From NCBI GenBank assembly GCA_958299035.1, contig CATQJL010000223.1, positions 14,417,742 through 14,481,741 of the forward strand: 64,000 nucleotides of DNA. Direction: 5' to 3'. The stretch comes from Cylicocyclus nassatus (taxonomy: Eukaryota; Nematoda; Chromadorea; Rhabditida; Strongylidae). How positions within the stretch are numbered: position 1 is the first letter of the stretch; the number at the start of each line of letters is the position of its first letter. Of the stretch, positions 54,071 to 64,000 are shown piece by piece. The position numbers and the translations under genes are program-made. Below the pieces are notes generated by a model. It did no database searches and was not told where the DNA came from. It saw nothing but the letters and a program-made list of their open reading frames with translations.

Positions 54071-54520
54071 ACCCTAACAAGGGAATGATACTCAGTGACC
54101 GTGGCCTTTTGCAGTGAGATATGTACCAGTAGATATGCCTCGACACACTGATTCAAAATTTAACTTCGTTATCTGTGTGCGACTCTCTGAACGGGTTTAG
54201 AACTTCTTTTCATCTCGATTTCACTAGATGTAGACAGTCAAAATCGTCAGTGCACGGCTTTTTGAAGTTTGGTATGTCGGAGACAGTTTTCCTGAGCTCA
54301 ACGTGAAGCTTTGTCTTATTTGAACGCTTTTTTGTAGCGCGTAAGTGAATATTTTAACGATTTTGGTGAATTCTATCATCAAAACATCGCAAATTTTTGT
54401 GGCAGATAATATTCATAACTTCGTCTGGAAGAGCGCACAGCGCTTCAAGATGCATTTAATGGTGTATGTTTCATTTCAAAAGGCCACGGTCACCAATTAT
54501 CCTTTCCTTGCAAGAATATG
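54071..54520. mobile_element. Large palindromic element, ACAAGGAAAGG family
   Basis: The left end CCTAACAAGGGAATGATACT with GTGACCGTGGCC pairs with the right end GGCCACGGTCACCAATTATC followed by CTTTCCTTGCAAG. The internal phrases match the elements at 12338 and 28017. Confidence 0.68.
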
Positions 54521-57500
54521 AAGAGATAAAACTAATAAGAAATTCCAACTTACAACAAAAATTGCAAAGAGCAATTAATTATTGAAAGCATTTCCAGCCA
54601 AAAGGTAAGTACTTCACGCTTGATAATTTTGGGCACACAAAGTGTTTTGACTAAATGATGGTACGAGTGTTATTGACACTTTTTGCATTGCTAGTACACT
54701 CATATTGGGCAAAAGTTACTGAAATCTCTTTCATAGTGCGAGGGAAAGCAGCGTTTATTTTACAATGACAAAAAAGAGCAGAATTTTTATGGAAAGATGG
54801 CAGCGGCTACTTACGCGGTATTTTTCTTAACCTGTATTTGTAAACTTGCTCACAAGGAAGGCTCATAAACTCGAGGGCCGATTAGCAAATATACCTATCG
54901 TTACCAAGAACTTAAAGCGCTGTTCTCATCTCTTTCCATGAACTTTTCTGAAAAGAAGGTTATGAGCGTTTGTGGGCAAGCCTTGGCCGTGGACTTTTTG
55001 CTCCCTCATACACACTGAAAGCAAGGGCAGTGGCAAATGTGTCGTCCCAAAATAAGCTAGCTCGATTTCGCTATAAGATGCTATCTGACATGTATGTAAA
55101 CTCTCGAGAACTGAGAGATAAGCTCTTGAAATAATTTTTCGTACGTTAAATCCGTCTTCAAAGCAAACAACATTGTCAAGTGAGTTGCGACTCACATTAG
55201 GTTATCCTGAAAGTTTTATGACTTTAATTGATCTATTAACAAAATTCACAGAACATTCTTGGACGAACAAACTTGGCATTGTTAGTTTTGGATCTTCATT
55301 CTCCTTCTGCCAGCTACAATTTTTGTCTTATCTATGCACTTAGTGATTTTGTCGCCGTGACTTTTAAGCACCTCAAAGGTTGCAGCAAATTTTCCGTGAT
55401 TCAAATATAGGAAAAAATTTTTATCCCAATGAAGAAATGCTGATAATCTTAGGGTAAGCTTTTGGCCACATTGTACTTATCTTAGATTAAGTGAATCAAG
55501 TTATTTGAGGTCTGTAATAATTATTTATTTAAAAGCTCAGAATTCTTGAGTACGTACAGGGTGCACCAAAATTACCGCCAAAATTATTAAAATCAATTAT
55601 TATTAAAATTATTAAATTAAAACTAACTTTACAAACACCGCCACGAAGGAATCACTGAGAAGTAAAAGCTCAAATTTATATTATAGAAGGCTCTAATCAA
55701 AAAGAACTTTTTACTTGAGAATCAAAGGAATCACACTAGCGTTTTCAAAAAAAGCAAAAATGGAAATTTTTATATTTTCATAAATTGCTCTGTAACTGAA
55801 TGAACTCAAAGACTTTCTTGACTACTTTAAACAGAGGTTCTAGAGCACAACTTGCACTATCACACTGGTCTAATTACATGTACAGAATTTGTTCCTTCAC
55901 GAAACTTCAATATCGATATCCTAATAATCCTAATAATCCTGATAAGCCTAATAATCGCAAAACCTTTTGAGTAAAAAACAGTTCTAATAGACATGTAGAC
56001 GAGCATGTACATAGAACCGATTGGCTGAGATAGTTTTGAATCTGATTGATCTGATTTTCTGATCGTGAAGGGCCACGCATACGTCACGCGATTTCAGTCC
56101 GCGACTTGGCAATTTGCCAGAAATCTTCTGATCCAACACTACCAAACTGCACACGCATAGTAAATATAACTTACGTGGATTGATGAAATGAACTATCGTT
56201 TGTACGTTTACATTGTGCTTACAATGAGTTATGGACAGCTGGAATATTGCCAGATCTCGTCGCGACTGAAATCGCGTGAAAAATATTCGGCCCTTAAGTC
56301 GCATTCAGGAAGGCCAAAATCAAACCAATTTTTGGTATACTGCCTTTCAACCATGTTTTTGAGAGATCAAAAATTCTCTTCGAATTCATTTTCAAATTTC
56401 CAGACTTAGCAGTGTTAGATGCGAAGGCTTGCTCTACTTTAGTACGCAATTACAAAGCAAGAAAAAACCTTATTTAAAAATGTTATAAAAATTCTCAAAA
56501 TTATTCTTGCGCACAGAGTAGGTTGGTGAGAAGAATTGGGATTTTTTTCGAGAGATAAATCAGCCAAATTCTGATTTAACTATTGCAGTAGACAATGATG
56601 GTTGGTGAAAACAAATGCATACTCGATGCGTCCTCAAGCCCGTCTAGTATCCTTCTGGCACTCAAGGAAACATGATTTCTTAAAGGCAATTCAAACAATT
56701 ATTTTGCACAAACTATGTTAAACCACGATCAAGCTTCAACTCGCAGGAACTATAGAAGCTTTCATGTTTTAAATGCAATTGTGTGTTTCATGACCTTAGC
56801 AAAAATCGAGATGTCCAAACGATTTTTCAAAGCTCTAAATAGCAAATAGAAGCTAAGGGCATTATAGTATAGTCATGCTCATCTGTGTCATTTCTTTCCA
56901 TTTCCAAAACTCTAAGTTGAATTTTTTTGGAAATTAGCTGAACTTCGAGCAGATAAAAATGACGGGTGAAGCATTTTAGCAGTTATCAGTAAGCATCCCG
57001 AAAATTATGCTTCGAAAATTTTATCGTCAAAAAGAGAAGGAAAAGCAGCATCGAATGGAAAGCATTCAGGCCTTCATTGTACTAGCTGTTACAGTCGTTT
57101 CGAAAAAAAAACATACAAAACTTTCGGAAGAACTCAAAATCATGAATCGTCGAGAAAAATATGTAAAAGAAAGACTCACAGGTTCCATTGTAAAACCTTT
57201 CAAATATGCGTTAATTTGCCTCAACCTAGATTAAATGTTGAAATCAAAAGAGCAAAGTCTATGTTCTGGGTTCTCTTAGCGAAAAATTAAAATTTGACCG
57301 CTCAACCTTATTGCTAAGAAAATTCAAATTTGAAAATTATGCAAAGTTTCCGATATTCAACCCTGAATTTGAAAACTATTTCATTTGTGAATGTTTACAC
57401 ATAACAATGTATGATGTATTATGTTGGAAAGAAAAGAATGTCGTATTTTACAGCAAAGAAACAGGACGAATCAGAAAAAATACGCGAGGGGTATTATTCG

Positions 57501-58094
57501 GCAGAGCTAAGCAAGCTTTACAAGATGACCTCCAGACATTGGCTTGACTCGCTTTCGGAATGTTTAAAGCTAAAACACAAGGGCAATTCATAGTGTCAAA
57601 ATCGGATTTGCACTCAAAAAAATTTCATGAATTTCTTATTTGCTCCAGCATGTAGCAGATATATGCACTTATCCATATATGTACTTGCTATACTTTTTTC
57701 ACGAATAAATGTCAAGAAAAAATCGAAAAAACCTAAAATGGAAAACCCCGCCTCTAGTGGTCTTGAGCTTCCCATATATATGCGTTTGTGTACTGTAAAC
57801 TTTCGCGAATTCAAATATGAAATTTTAGCATTGGATTACTCTAGTTCATGAAATTCCAATTTAGCTGAAAATCCCCGAAAATAGCGACATTCTTTTTTTC
57901 TAGCTAGTATATTCTGGAATCTTTTCTCAAAGGGATCAGCTTATCACAACCATTTTTTGCTAACGAAGTACCGTATCAGAGTATCAGATACTTCCTTATC
58001 GCAAAGCTAATCCTAACAACAGCTCTCTAGCAAAATCAGCAGTAATGTTATCTCTTATGTTTACCCGTCCCGACTTTTTTCTTGATAAGGCGTG
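54521..58094. other. No recognised gene; repeat fragments
   Basis: A single mariner-like end (TTAGGTTATCCTGAAAGTTT) occurs at about 55198, without a partner that I can find. A CCTAATAAT tandem lies at 55919-55956, and a CAGTCGCG inverted repeat at 56087-56277. Open frames at 54926-55195 (-) and 57007-57234 (+) show no splice context and are not called. Confidence 0.35.
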
Positions 58095-61000
58095 ATGGTG
58101 CGCCTTGTCGGCCTCGCCGTAGGACTTTTCGGTATGTTCTGCAAAATGTACTGATTACGACTTTCAATTAATAAAAATTGTTCTTCTCAAAGTTCCTCGG
58201 TTTTTAGTTACTGAAAGCTGCCAACAAGATTCTCCACAAATTCTACTTCCTACACTTTTTCCTTTTTTAGCAGTCATCCGTATCTCTAATGGTGCTCTTC
58301 AATGTAATTCTACAAGCGACGAAAACACCTCCTGCTCCCGAAACACCATACTTGCTATCGATGCCACTAATTATATGCTATCCTACGAGAACATTCGCAC
58401 CGTATGTTTGACAGCTATGAAAAAATTCATGACAAAATTTTTGCTTACAGGAGTTTGACTTCATAGAAACCTGGGTACTGCCTCGATTAGACATTAGAAC
58501 GGGATACGTGGCTGTCGGAATGACAGCATACGGTAGATACAAAAAAAAATTACCGAAAAATTTATTTCATAATTTTGAGAAAAAATCGCTTAATTTTGAT
58601 GTAAATTGCTAACTACCCTTTGATTCAACTGGATTGGCGGCTGGAAGGCGGGCTTCGTGGTTAGTTAGGGCTAGAAAATGGTCAGAACGCGGATTGCGTC
58701 GCGGGCGCGGGCGGTCGCCTTCCAGCCACTAATCTAATTAAACCAAATGGTACATTTGTTTTTCTTCTAGGCACTGGATCAACCACTATCTACGATTTTA
58801 GCTACGATAAGCCACAAATTTGTGAGAACATAGAAAAATTGTGGGGTGGCGTGGATTTTACGACTGCCAGCAATGTGCCTCTGTCAAGGTAAATCAATGA
58901 CTTGAAATTGAATTTGAAAAATGTAATTTTTGTTTCAAGAACTATACGAAATCTTTTCAACAATTTTGGCTTCGACTACACATCATTAGTACTTTTCACC
59001 GGTGATAGGTGAGTGCTTTGAATTGAATGTTGACATGGAGCGCTATTCTATTTGCAAAGCTGATCATTAGTTTTTTCTTTTGATAGAAAGAGAAATAGAA
59101 ATAGTGATGTATAAAGTGTGGTACTATATGAACGTTGTGTACTATGGAAATCAATTTGCAAATGAATAATTCTAGCTCCGTTTCCTTCCTGTCCTTAGGC
59201 GAAGCGCAGGAACTTCGGGCTTTTCCCGGAACTCCTAGTAGGGAAGTAGAGCCCGTGAGCCTGTGTTATTTCTATATCAAAGGTTTTTGATGAATGTCAA
59301 AATTGATGTTGTAGTATCAAATCTAACTTACATGTTGAAAACCACCACTTTATTTTTTGTGTGCAGAAACTGCATTAAAGCAGTTGGCCAGTCAGTCGTG
59401 CCAGTTGGCCGGGAACTAGCCCGCGGCTTCTCTCGGACCGGGCATTGTCGTTTCGCAGTTCCTCGATTCCTCCAGTTTGATCCGCCTCCGCAGACCACCG
59501 GTCCTGCAACGACATGCAACAATAGCAAAAAGACCAGTGGCTTGCGAATGTGGGCTCAATTTGGTAAAATTCCTTTTCCAACCCAGGGGCGCTTCCATCT
59601 TGCTTACCGCTCTCATGTCTGACCCCGCCCACCTTGCGATTCCCCTTCCACCGTATGCTATAAGCATAGGGGCGGTGCAAGGACCCTACGTCTTTGATAT
59701 GGCGGGCTTTACGTCCACACGTTATGTTTGGAAATGATGGCCTTTAGAAAATGCTCGTTCCGGCCACTTCCGTGCTTTCCAAGGTGGCTACTCAAAAACA
59801 GCGCAGCGCATTACCCTGGGTAAGCGAGAAACAGATGCTTTGAAGATTCATCGAGTCATTTCCTTTAAACACAAGCTCCATAAATTTCAATCTGTTTGTT
59901 TCCAAAAACATCAACAAGGAGGACAACGGTACAGAGTGTGTAGTGGGCTACAACAGAATGAATTCAAGCGTGAGGTCTCCTAAAACTCCTTCCACCTAAC
60001 AGCGTCTTTGCAAGTTCAAAGCAATCCTGTAAGCACCTCCGCCTGCAAGCCTCAGCAAAATAGCGTCATTTTTGAAGAAAGCGACTATTATCACCGAATT
60101 GTATTCATTAGCGCAGCGTCAGCATGTATGAGGAGCGTCTTTTGCATGTGATAGAGATATTGGCAGTGGCGAAATTCTAGGAATTTCATTCGGGGTAGGA
60201 GGGGGGGGGGGGGAAGAGAAAAAATTCTTTACAAATAGAGTGAGTGGCTTTATCCACTTATTTGGAAAACTCCTTTGGGATGCTTCTCAAAAGTTTTGGG
60301 GGTCTGACCCCTCAATTATGAAAAAAGTGGCTGCCGCTATTTCCCCAAAAAATTTTTTTACAAGAGGCCACTTTGAATTCTCAGAAAATTCAAGTTATTT
60401 CAATCGTTTGGAAATATTAAGTTGTCCCAAAAGTAAACCGTATTACAAATAAATCAAACTGCTTTTGTTCTTTTAGCAAACTTAGGATACCATTGATAGA
60501 GCGAAGCAAGCTCTACAAAGTGACTACCATAGATCCGTCCAAGTCGTGATCCAGGTAAAATTTGGATCTAAAAATCGAAAGTTTTCAACTACATTAAAAA
60601 TTGGATCTCCTTTCAGAAAATTCGTACAGAACTCCTACTCGGTCATTATGGTAGACACATAGTAGTACCCAAAAACGTATTTGCTGGAATTTTTGCGGGG
60701 CCCAAAACTGAGAAATTAAAATGGTTTGAAAATGCAAAAATGCCACTTTTTGCGGGTTTTTAAAGGTTAAACCTTGTATTTCTCGATTACCAAAGCACAA
60801 ACGGAGGTAAAAATCCAAGGTTATATCAAGGCTTGTAGTATACAATGACATATATGGGAGGGGCTGGGGGCGGAGTTTGCCAATTTTAGACTTCCTTTTT
60901 TCTCGCTTTCTAAGCGCGAAAACAATCAACTAGCATGTTTCAGTATACTATGTGTCTGCTGTATAAAGACCGAGTTTGAGATGTATAGGAATTTTCTTTG

Positions 61001-63349
61001 AAACTTCAATTTTAGGTGATAAATTTTTTCGATTTTTGCCCCAAACTTTACCTGGATTACGACTTGGGTGGTTCTTTGGTGGTCATTTTGTAGAGCTTGT
61101 TTCGCTCTATCAAATGATATCCTAATCTGCTAGAAAAACAATAATGATTCGATTTATTTAGAAAGACGGTTTACTTTTGGGGCAACCTAATATAAATGTA
61201 AATCATGTACCCTAAAACCCATAGATAAGAGCGGTTTAATTTACCGGTGAAAAATGAATTGGAAAAATTGAAAACGAAAGCAGTCACCCCAAGAACTTGA
61301 TGGATGGATAAATAAAAATCGGAGAAGAAGTTTAGAAAAAGCTCCACCCCTCAACCTCAATCCTCGCCCACTTAATAAACAATTCATATAGAAATTCCGA
61401 AATTCCGTTAAAATCGCTACTTTTCTATATGAATTGTTTATTAAGTGGGCGGGGTTTAGAGTTGAGGGACGGAGCTTCTATTTATCCATCCATCAAATTA
61501 GAGGGGTGACTGCATTCAATTTCAATTTTTCCAGTTCATTTTTTACCGGTAAATTAAACCGCTCTTATCTATAGGATTCAAGGGTAACTTGAAAAATTTC
61601 GTGACCTGCTCTCAAGGGGAAGGGGATTTGTAGAGTAGCGAAAGTGATTGTAAAAAATGATTATTTCTTTGAATTGAACCGTTCCGCCTATTTTGAGAAG
61701 ATTTCGGGTATTCAGCTAAATTTTGCTAACTCGTCCCTGGTCCCTGTGCATAGAAATCATTTCGCATTGATCGATTACAACATTAGTAGAAGCCAGAAAT
61801 TGAGATTTTTAAAGATCCTCAGACTTCGTTTGATTGCGAAAATATGCCCATTTTAGCATGAGTAGTAGGATCCATTCAAAATTGCTCATATTTCTGATAA
61901 TAATTTCGAAATCAGAATAGGATTGATTTTCTCTGAATAAATTATGGTCACATCAAATCGCGTAGTTCTTATTCAGTTTGAGTTGTGTCACATCTAATAG
62001 ACAATTAGTATGTGATAATTGCCTAGCATATTGGTATCTTCTTTTTTTCTATCTAAATAATCTTAATGACAAAGTTTGCCAATTTTCAGAGATCAAAGCG
62101 ATGTAGATGCTGCAGCATCTCAAGTCCACTACTACATTGATAATAAATTGGCTAGAGATTTTTCTATAGTGATTGTAAATTTTGGAAACTGTTCATTTTC
62201 CTCCTGGCCTGCGGATGTAAGTTCGTTTGCTAGAAGGTATCCTAGGATTTCTTTCTCATGTGCTTTTTCAGCACACTGATGTATACGACGGACTTACGAC
62301 AGAACCGGATCTCCTATCAAAATATGTGGACGACTCTATTTGTGGTTTGTTTTGAGTTTACAAATCAAGTAAATTCTAGAGAACAAGTATTTAGCCGACA
62401 ATCGTCACAAATACAAGTACCTTTTGATTCAACTGACTTAACAGCTGGAAGGCTGGGCTACGTGACCTAATTAAGGCTAGATAATGATCAGAGAGCACGC
62501 GCTTGAGAAAGACGCAGAGTGCGTCGCGGGCGCGAGCGGTCCTATCACAAAGCCTCGCCTTTCAGCCGCCAAGTCACTTGAATCAAAGGTAAAATTCTAG
62601 ACAACAAGTATCCAGACAACAGTTGTCTTCGGTTATTTGATATACGGTATCGGGTCGACGAAAATTCAGCCATCCACTGGTGCGGCCTTCTTTGCTATAA
62701 AGTTTTGGAAAAGGGAAATAAAAATCCAATTCAATGGGATGTGAAAAGAATCAGATAGTCGATTAAGTTAGAAAAAAAAATGGCAACTGATGTTTTCTTG
62801 TATCACTGAGCAAAACATGTACTGATATCTCGCTTATCAATCAAAATTCACAAAGGAAAACGTAATAATTTTACCCTTTTCTTCTGAAAACATAAAATAT
62901 ACCTAATTGAGGATGGTTAAAGGACTGAGTAGACAATAAATCCATGCTGTGGTTGACTGAATTGCAGTGGAGTGAAAATGCCGAACCAAAAAGTCAAAAT
63001 TAGCAAAAGTATGGATTTACAGCTCCAACCTTTGTGACACAGCCACCTTCGACCTTAGCAACAACGACTGATATCCCAAAAACTACCACCACAGGTATCG
63101 AGTGAATGACGAATGGCAGCGCAAAAAGGTCTTTTACCTTTAGTACCCCCATCCAAACCTCCGTCATCAGCTCCACCACAAAGAACAACCGAGGGTGTCA
63201 TCACTGCTGCACCGATTACACAGTACCCACCGTATCCTACCTTGCCACCAGCTAACAACGCTGGATGTCAATGTAACTATGGAACTATATGGCTTGATGT
63301 CTTCTTACTGATGGAAGCCACAACTTCTATGCAATTTGGAATTGATGGA
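58095..63349 (+). CDS. Secreted vWA-domain protein (C-type lectin-like family), 5' part
   Basis: Exons in phase: 58095-58131, 58271-58401, 58451-58532, 58771-58888, 58940-59008, 62090-62216, 62272-62344, 63023-63094, 63144-63349 (305 codons); the gene continues past the window. MVRLVGLAVGLFAVIRISNG is a likely signal peptide formed across the first junction. Residues about 30-235 look like a von Willebrand A fold: LAIDATNYM in place of the DxSxS metal site, TGYVAVGMTAYG, SLVLFTGDRDQSDVD, SIVIVNFG. Then comes a Thr/Pro-rich, probably O-glycosylated linker (TLATTTDIPKTTTT onward). A second vWA domain starts at CQCNYGTIWLDVFLLMEATT. This order is usual for nematode vWA/C-type-lectin proteins; a lectin domain may follow outside the window. 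The ligand is unknown. Both metal sites are degenerate. Intron 5 is 3.1 kb and full of repeats; introns 3 and 7 hold copies of one small transposon. Confidence 0.75.
58614..58753. mobile_element. TACCCTTTGATTC-family element, copy 2 (in intron)
   Basis: TACCCTTTGATTCAACTGG at the left and an inverted right end near AACCAAATGGTA. Internal GGCTGGAAGGCGGGCTTCGT pairs with CGCCTTCCAGCC. It lies in intron 3 of the vWA gene. Confidence 0.7.
59180..59745. other. GC-rich island with overlapping open frames in the intron
   Basis: Unlike its AT-rich surroundings, about 59375-59740 is GC-rich and open in several frames on both strands (for example 101 codons on - at 59375-59680, and 119 on + at 59263-59622). 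I recognise no domain. It may be a transposon fragment or an exon of a nested gene. Confidence 0.35.
60165..60416 (+). repeat. G-run dispersed repeat copy
   Basis: GGCAGTGGCGAAATTCTAGG followed by a run of 14 G and AAAATTTTTTTACAAGAGGC-type sequence, as in the copies near 3.7-5 kb. Confidence 0.55.
60418..61192. mobile_element. Mariner-like inverted-repeat element
   Basis: The left end TTAAGTTGTCCCAAAAGTAA and the inverted right end (TTACTTTTGGGGCAACCTAA) resemble mariner termini, and the right flank is TA. The arms pair internally: AGCAAGCTCTACAAAGTGAC against GTCATTTTGTAGAGCTTGTT. No transposase. It lies in intron 5 of the vWA gene. Confidence 0.72.
61207..61590. mobile_element. Inverted-repeat element, about 380 bp
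   Basis: ATAGATAAGAGCGGTTTAAT with TTACCGGT at the left has its exact reverse complement near 61545-61575. Inner arms pair as well (CCACTTAATAAACAATTCAT with its complement). The ends read GTACCCTAAAACC and GGGTAAC. It also lies in intron 5 of the vWA gene. Confidence 0.68.
62418..62593. mobile_element. TACCCTTTGATTC-family element, copy 3 (in intron)
   Basis: TACCTTTTGATTCAACTGA at the left and CACTTGAATCAAAGGTA at the right. GTGACCTAATTAAGGCTAGA is shared with copy 1. It lies in intron 7 of the vWA gene. The flanking phrase AATTCTAGANAACAAGTA occurs on both sides (62369 and 62593). Confidence 0.7.
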
Positions 63350-64000
63350 GTAAGTGAAACAATTTTTTTTTATTTTGCTACTCAGAATCAGTTCGAACCG
63401 GCAGAAAGATCTTAGGGGCAAGTAACAAAATCTCAGGAGTAGAGAAACGAATAGCATCAAAAGCACTAAGCCCGCGGACGACTGCTCTTTCCGCAAATGC
63501 TGCTACTTGCCATGCGAGGAGCAGTAGTCCCGGGAAGAATGGCGGTGTTCGTTCGTTCATCCTTTCACTTTGATGTACACAACCCAGGGTCTAATTAGGG
63601 AGTTCAAGTAGACCTGTTGGCCAAGCTCATTCGACTCATTGTCGCTGAAATTTGATTTCTCGCCCAGACACCGTAATCCTTATGTACCAGTTAGCTTCTG
63701 AGTACGGTCTGGGCAAGATATGAATTGGAATTTCTTGGCCATAACATATAAGTGGTTTAAAGGGACTTGGCTAAGCTTGATGAATAATAGCCTTTTAAGG
63801 TGCACCAGATGGGAAGCATTATTGGATTTTCAATATCCGGGAAATGTAGAAAGTGGAACTTTCCGATAAGTTCATGAGAACTCTAGGAACCCACATCTCT
63901 GTGGGCATCTTTTTTTTGAGTTACAGCAAACAATAAATAACAATAATAACAAGTCAATTTTCTCAAATTAAACAAAAATAAAAATACTGTTGATGTAATT
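63350..64000. other. Intron of the vWA gene to the window end
   Basis: Begins with a GTAAGT donor. The exon that should continue the second vWA domain was not found. About 63410-63570 is GC-richer and open on both strands without recognisable similarity. Confidence 0.4.

Noticed and set aside
59263..59737. Independent protein gene in the vWA intron
   Set aside because: Open frames overlap on both strands with no preferred frame, and no domain could be recognised; kept only as a composition anomaly.

Overview
The window looks like nematode nuclear DNA, probably clade V (Rhabditina). The reasons are AT-rich sequence, many small exons, introns of about 50 bases ending in TTTTCAG-type acceptors, U-rich acceptor sites just before start codons (as used in spliced-leader trans-splicing), and the gene families found. 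There are no prokaryotic gene blocks, rRNAs or tRNAs that I can see.

Three genes can be read exon by exon. (1) On the + strand at 13.4-19.4 kb is a 19-exon gene for a 722-residue coiled-coil protein. Its C-terminal block matches CCDC186, called CCCP-1 in C. elegans, a RAB-2 effector of dense-core vesicle maturation. (2) Convergent to it, on the - strand at 20.4-22.2 kb, is an 8-exon gene for a complete 264-residue endonuclease III (NTHL1/NTH-1). It has the catalytic Lys and Asp and all four iron-sulfur cysteines, and one of its introns appears to be GC-AG. (3) On the + strand from 58.1 kb to beyond the window end is a secreted protein with a signal peptide, a degenerate von Willebrand A-like domain, a Thr/Pro-rich linker and the start of a second vWA domain. 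This is the layout of nematode vWA/C-type-lectin proteins.

Weaker coding evidence, all on the - strand, covers four places: an unrecognised two-exon gene at 34.3-34.9 kb; a Ser-rich exon at 40.4-40.7 kb followed by a ribosomal protein P2-like piece at 39.3-39.5 kb that lacks its acidic tail; exons at 47.2-47.6 kb whose look-alikes sit at 49.8-50.0 kb; and a short basic open frame at 51.8-52.0 kb.

The rest is a dense landscape of non-autonomous DNA transposons, most of them long inverted repeats. The families include: TTAA-flanked elements beginning AGGCA (17.1, 28.9 and 41.9 kb, plus partial copies at 30.8 and 45.2 kb), one of which is a perfect 122-bp hairpin; three large palindromes ending near ACAAGGAAAGG (12.3, 28.0 and 54.1 kb); mariner-like elements (35.2, 44.1 and 60.4 kb), one carrying a nested palindrome; a small element starting TACCCTTTGATTC in three copies, two of them in introns of the vWA gene; and a Mutator-like element with a 10-bp target duplication inside an intron of the CCCP-1 gene. 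A further dispersed repeat carries runs of G or C, and several short perfect hairpins stand alone. From 1 to 13 kb and from 52 to 58 kb I recognise no gene.
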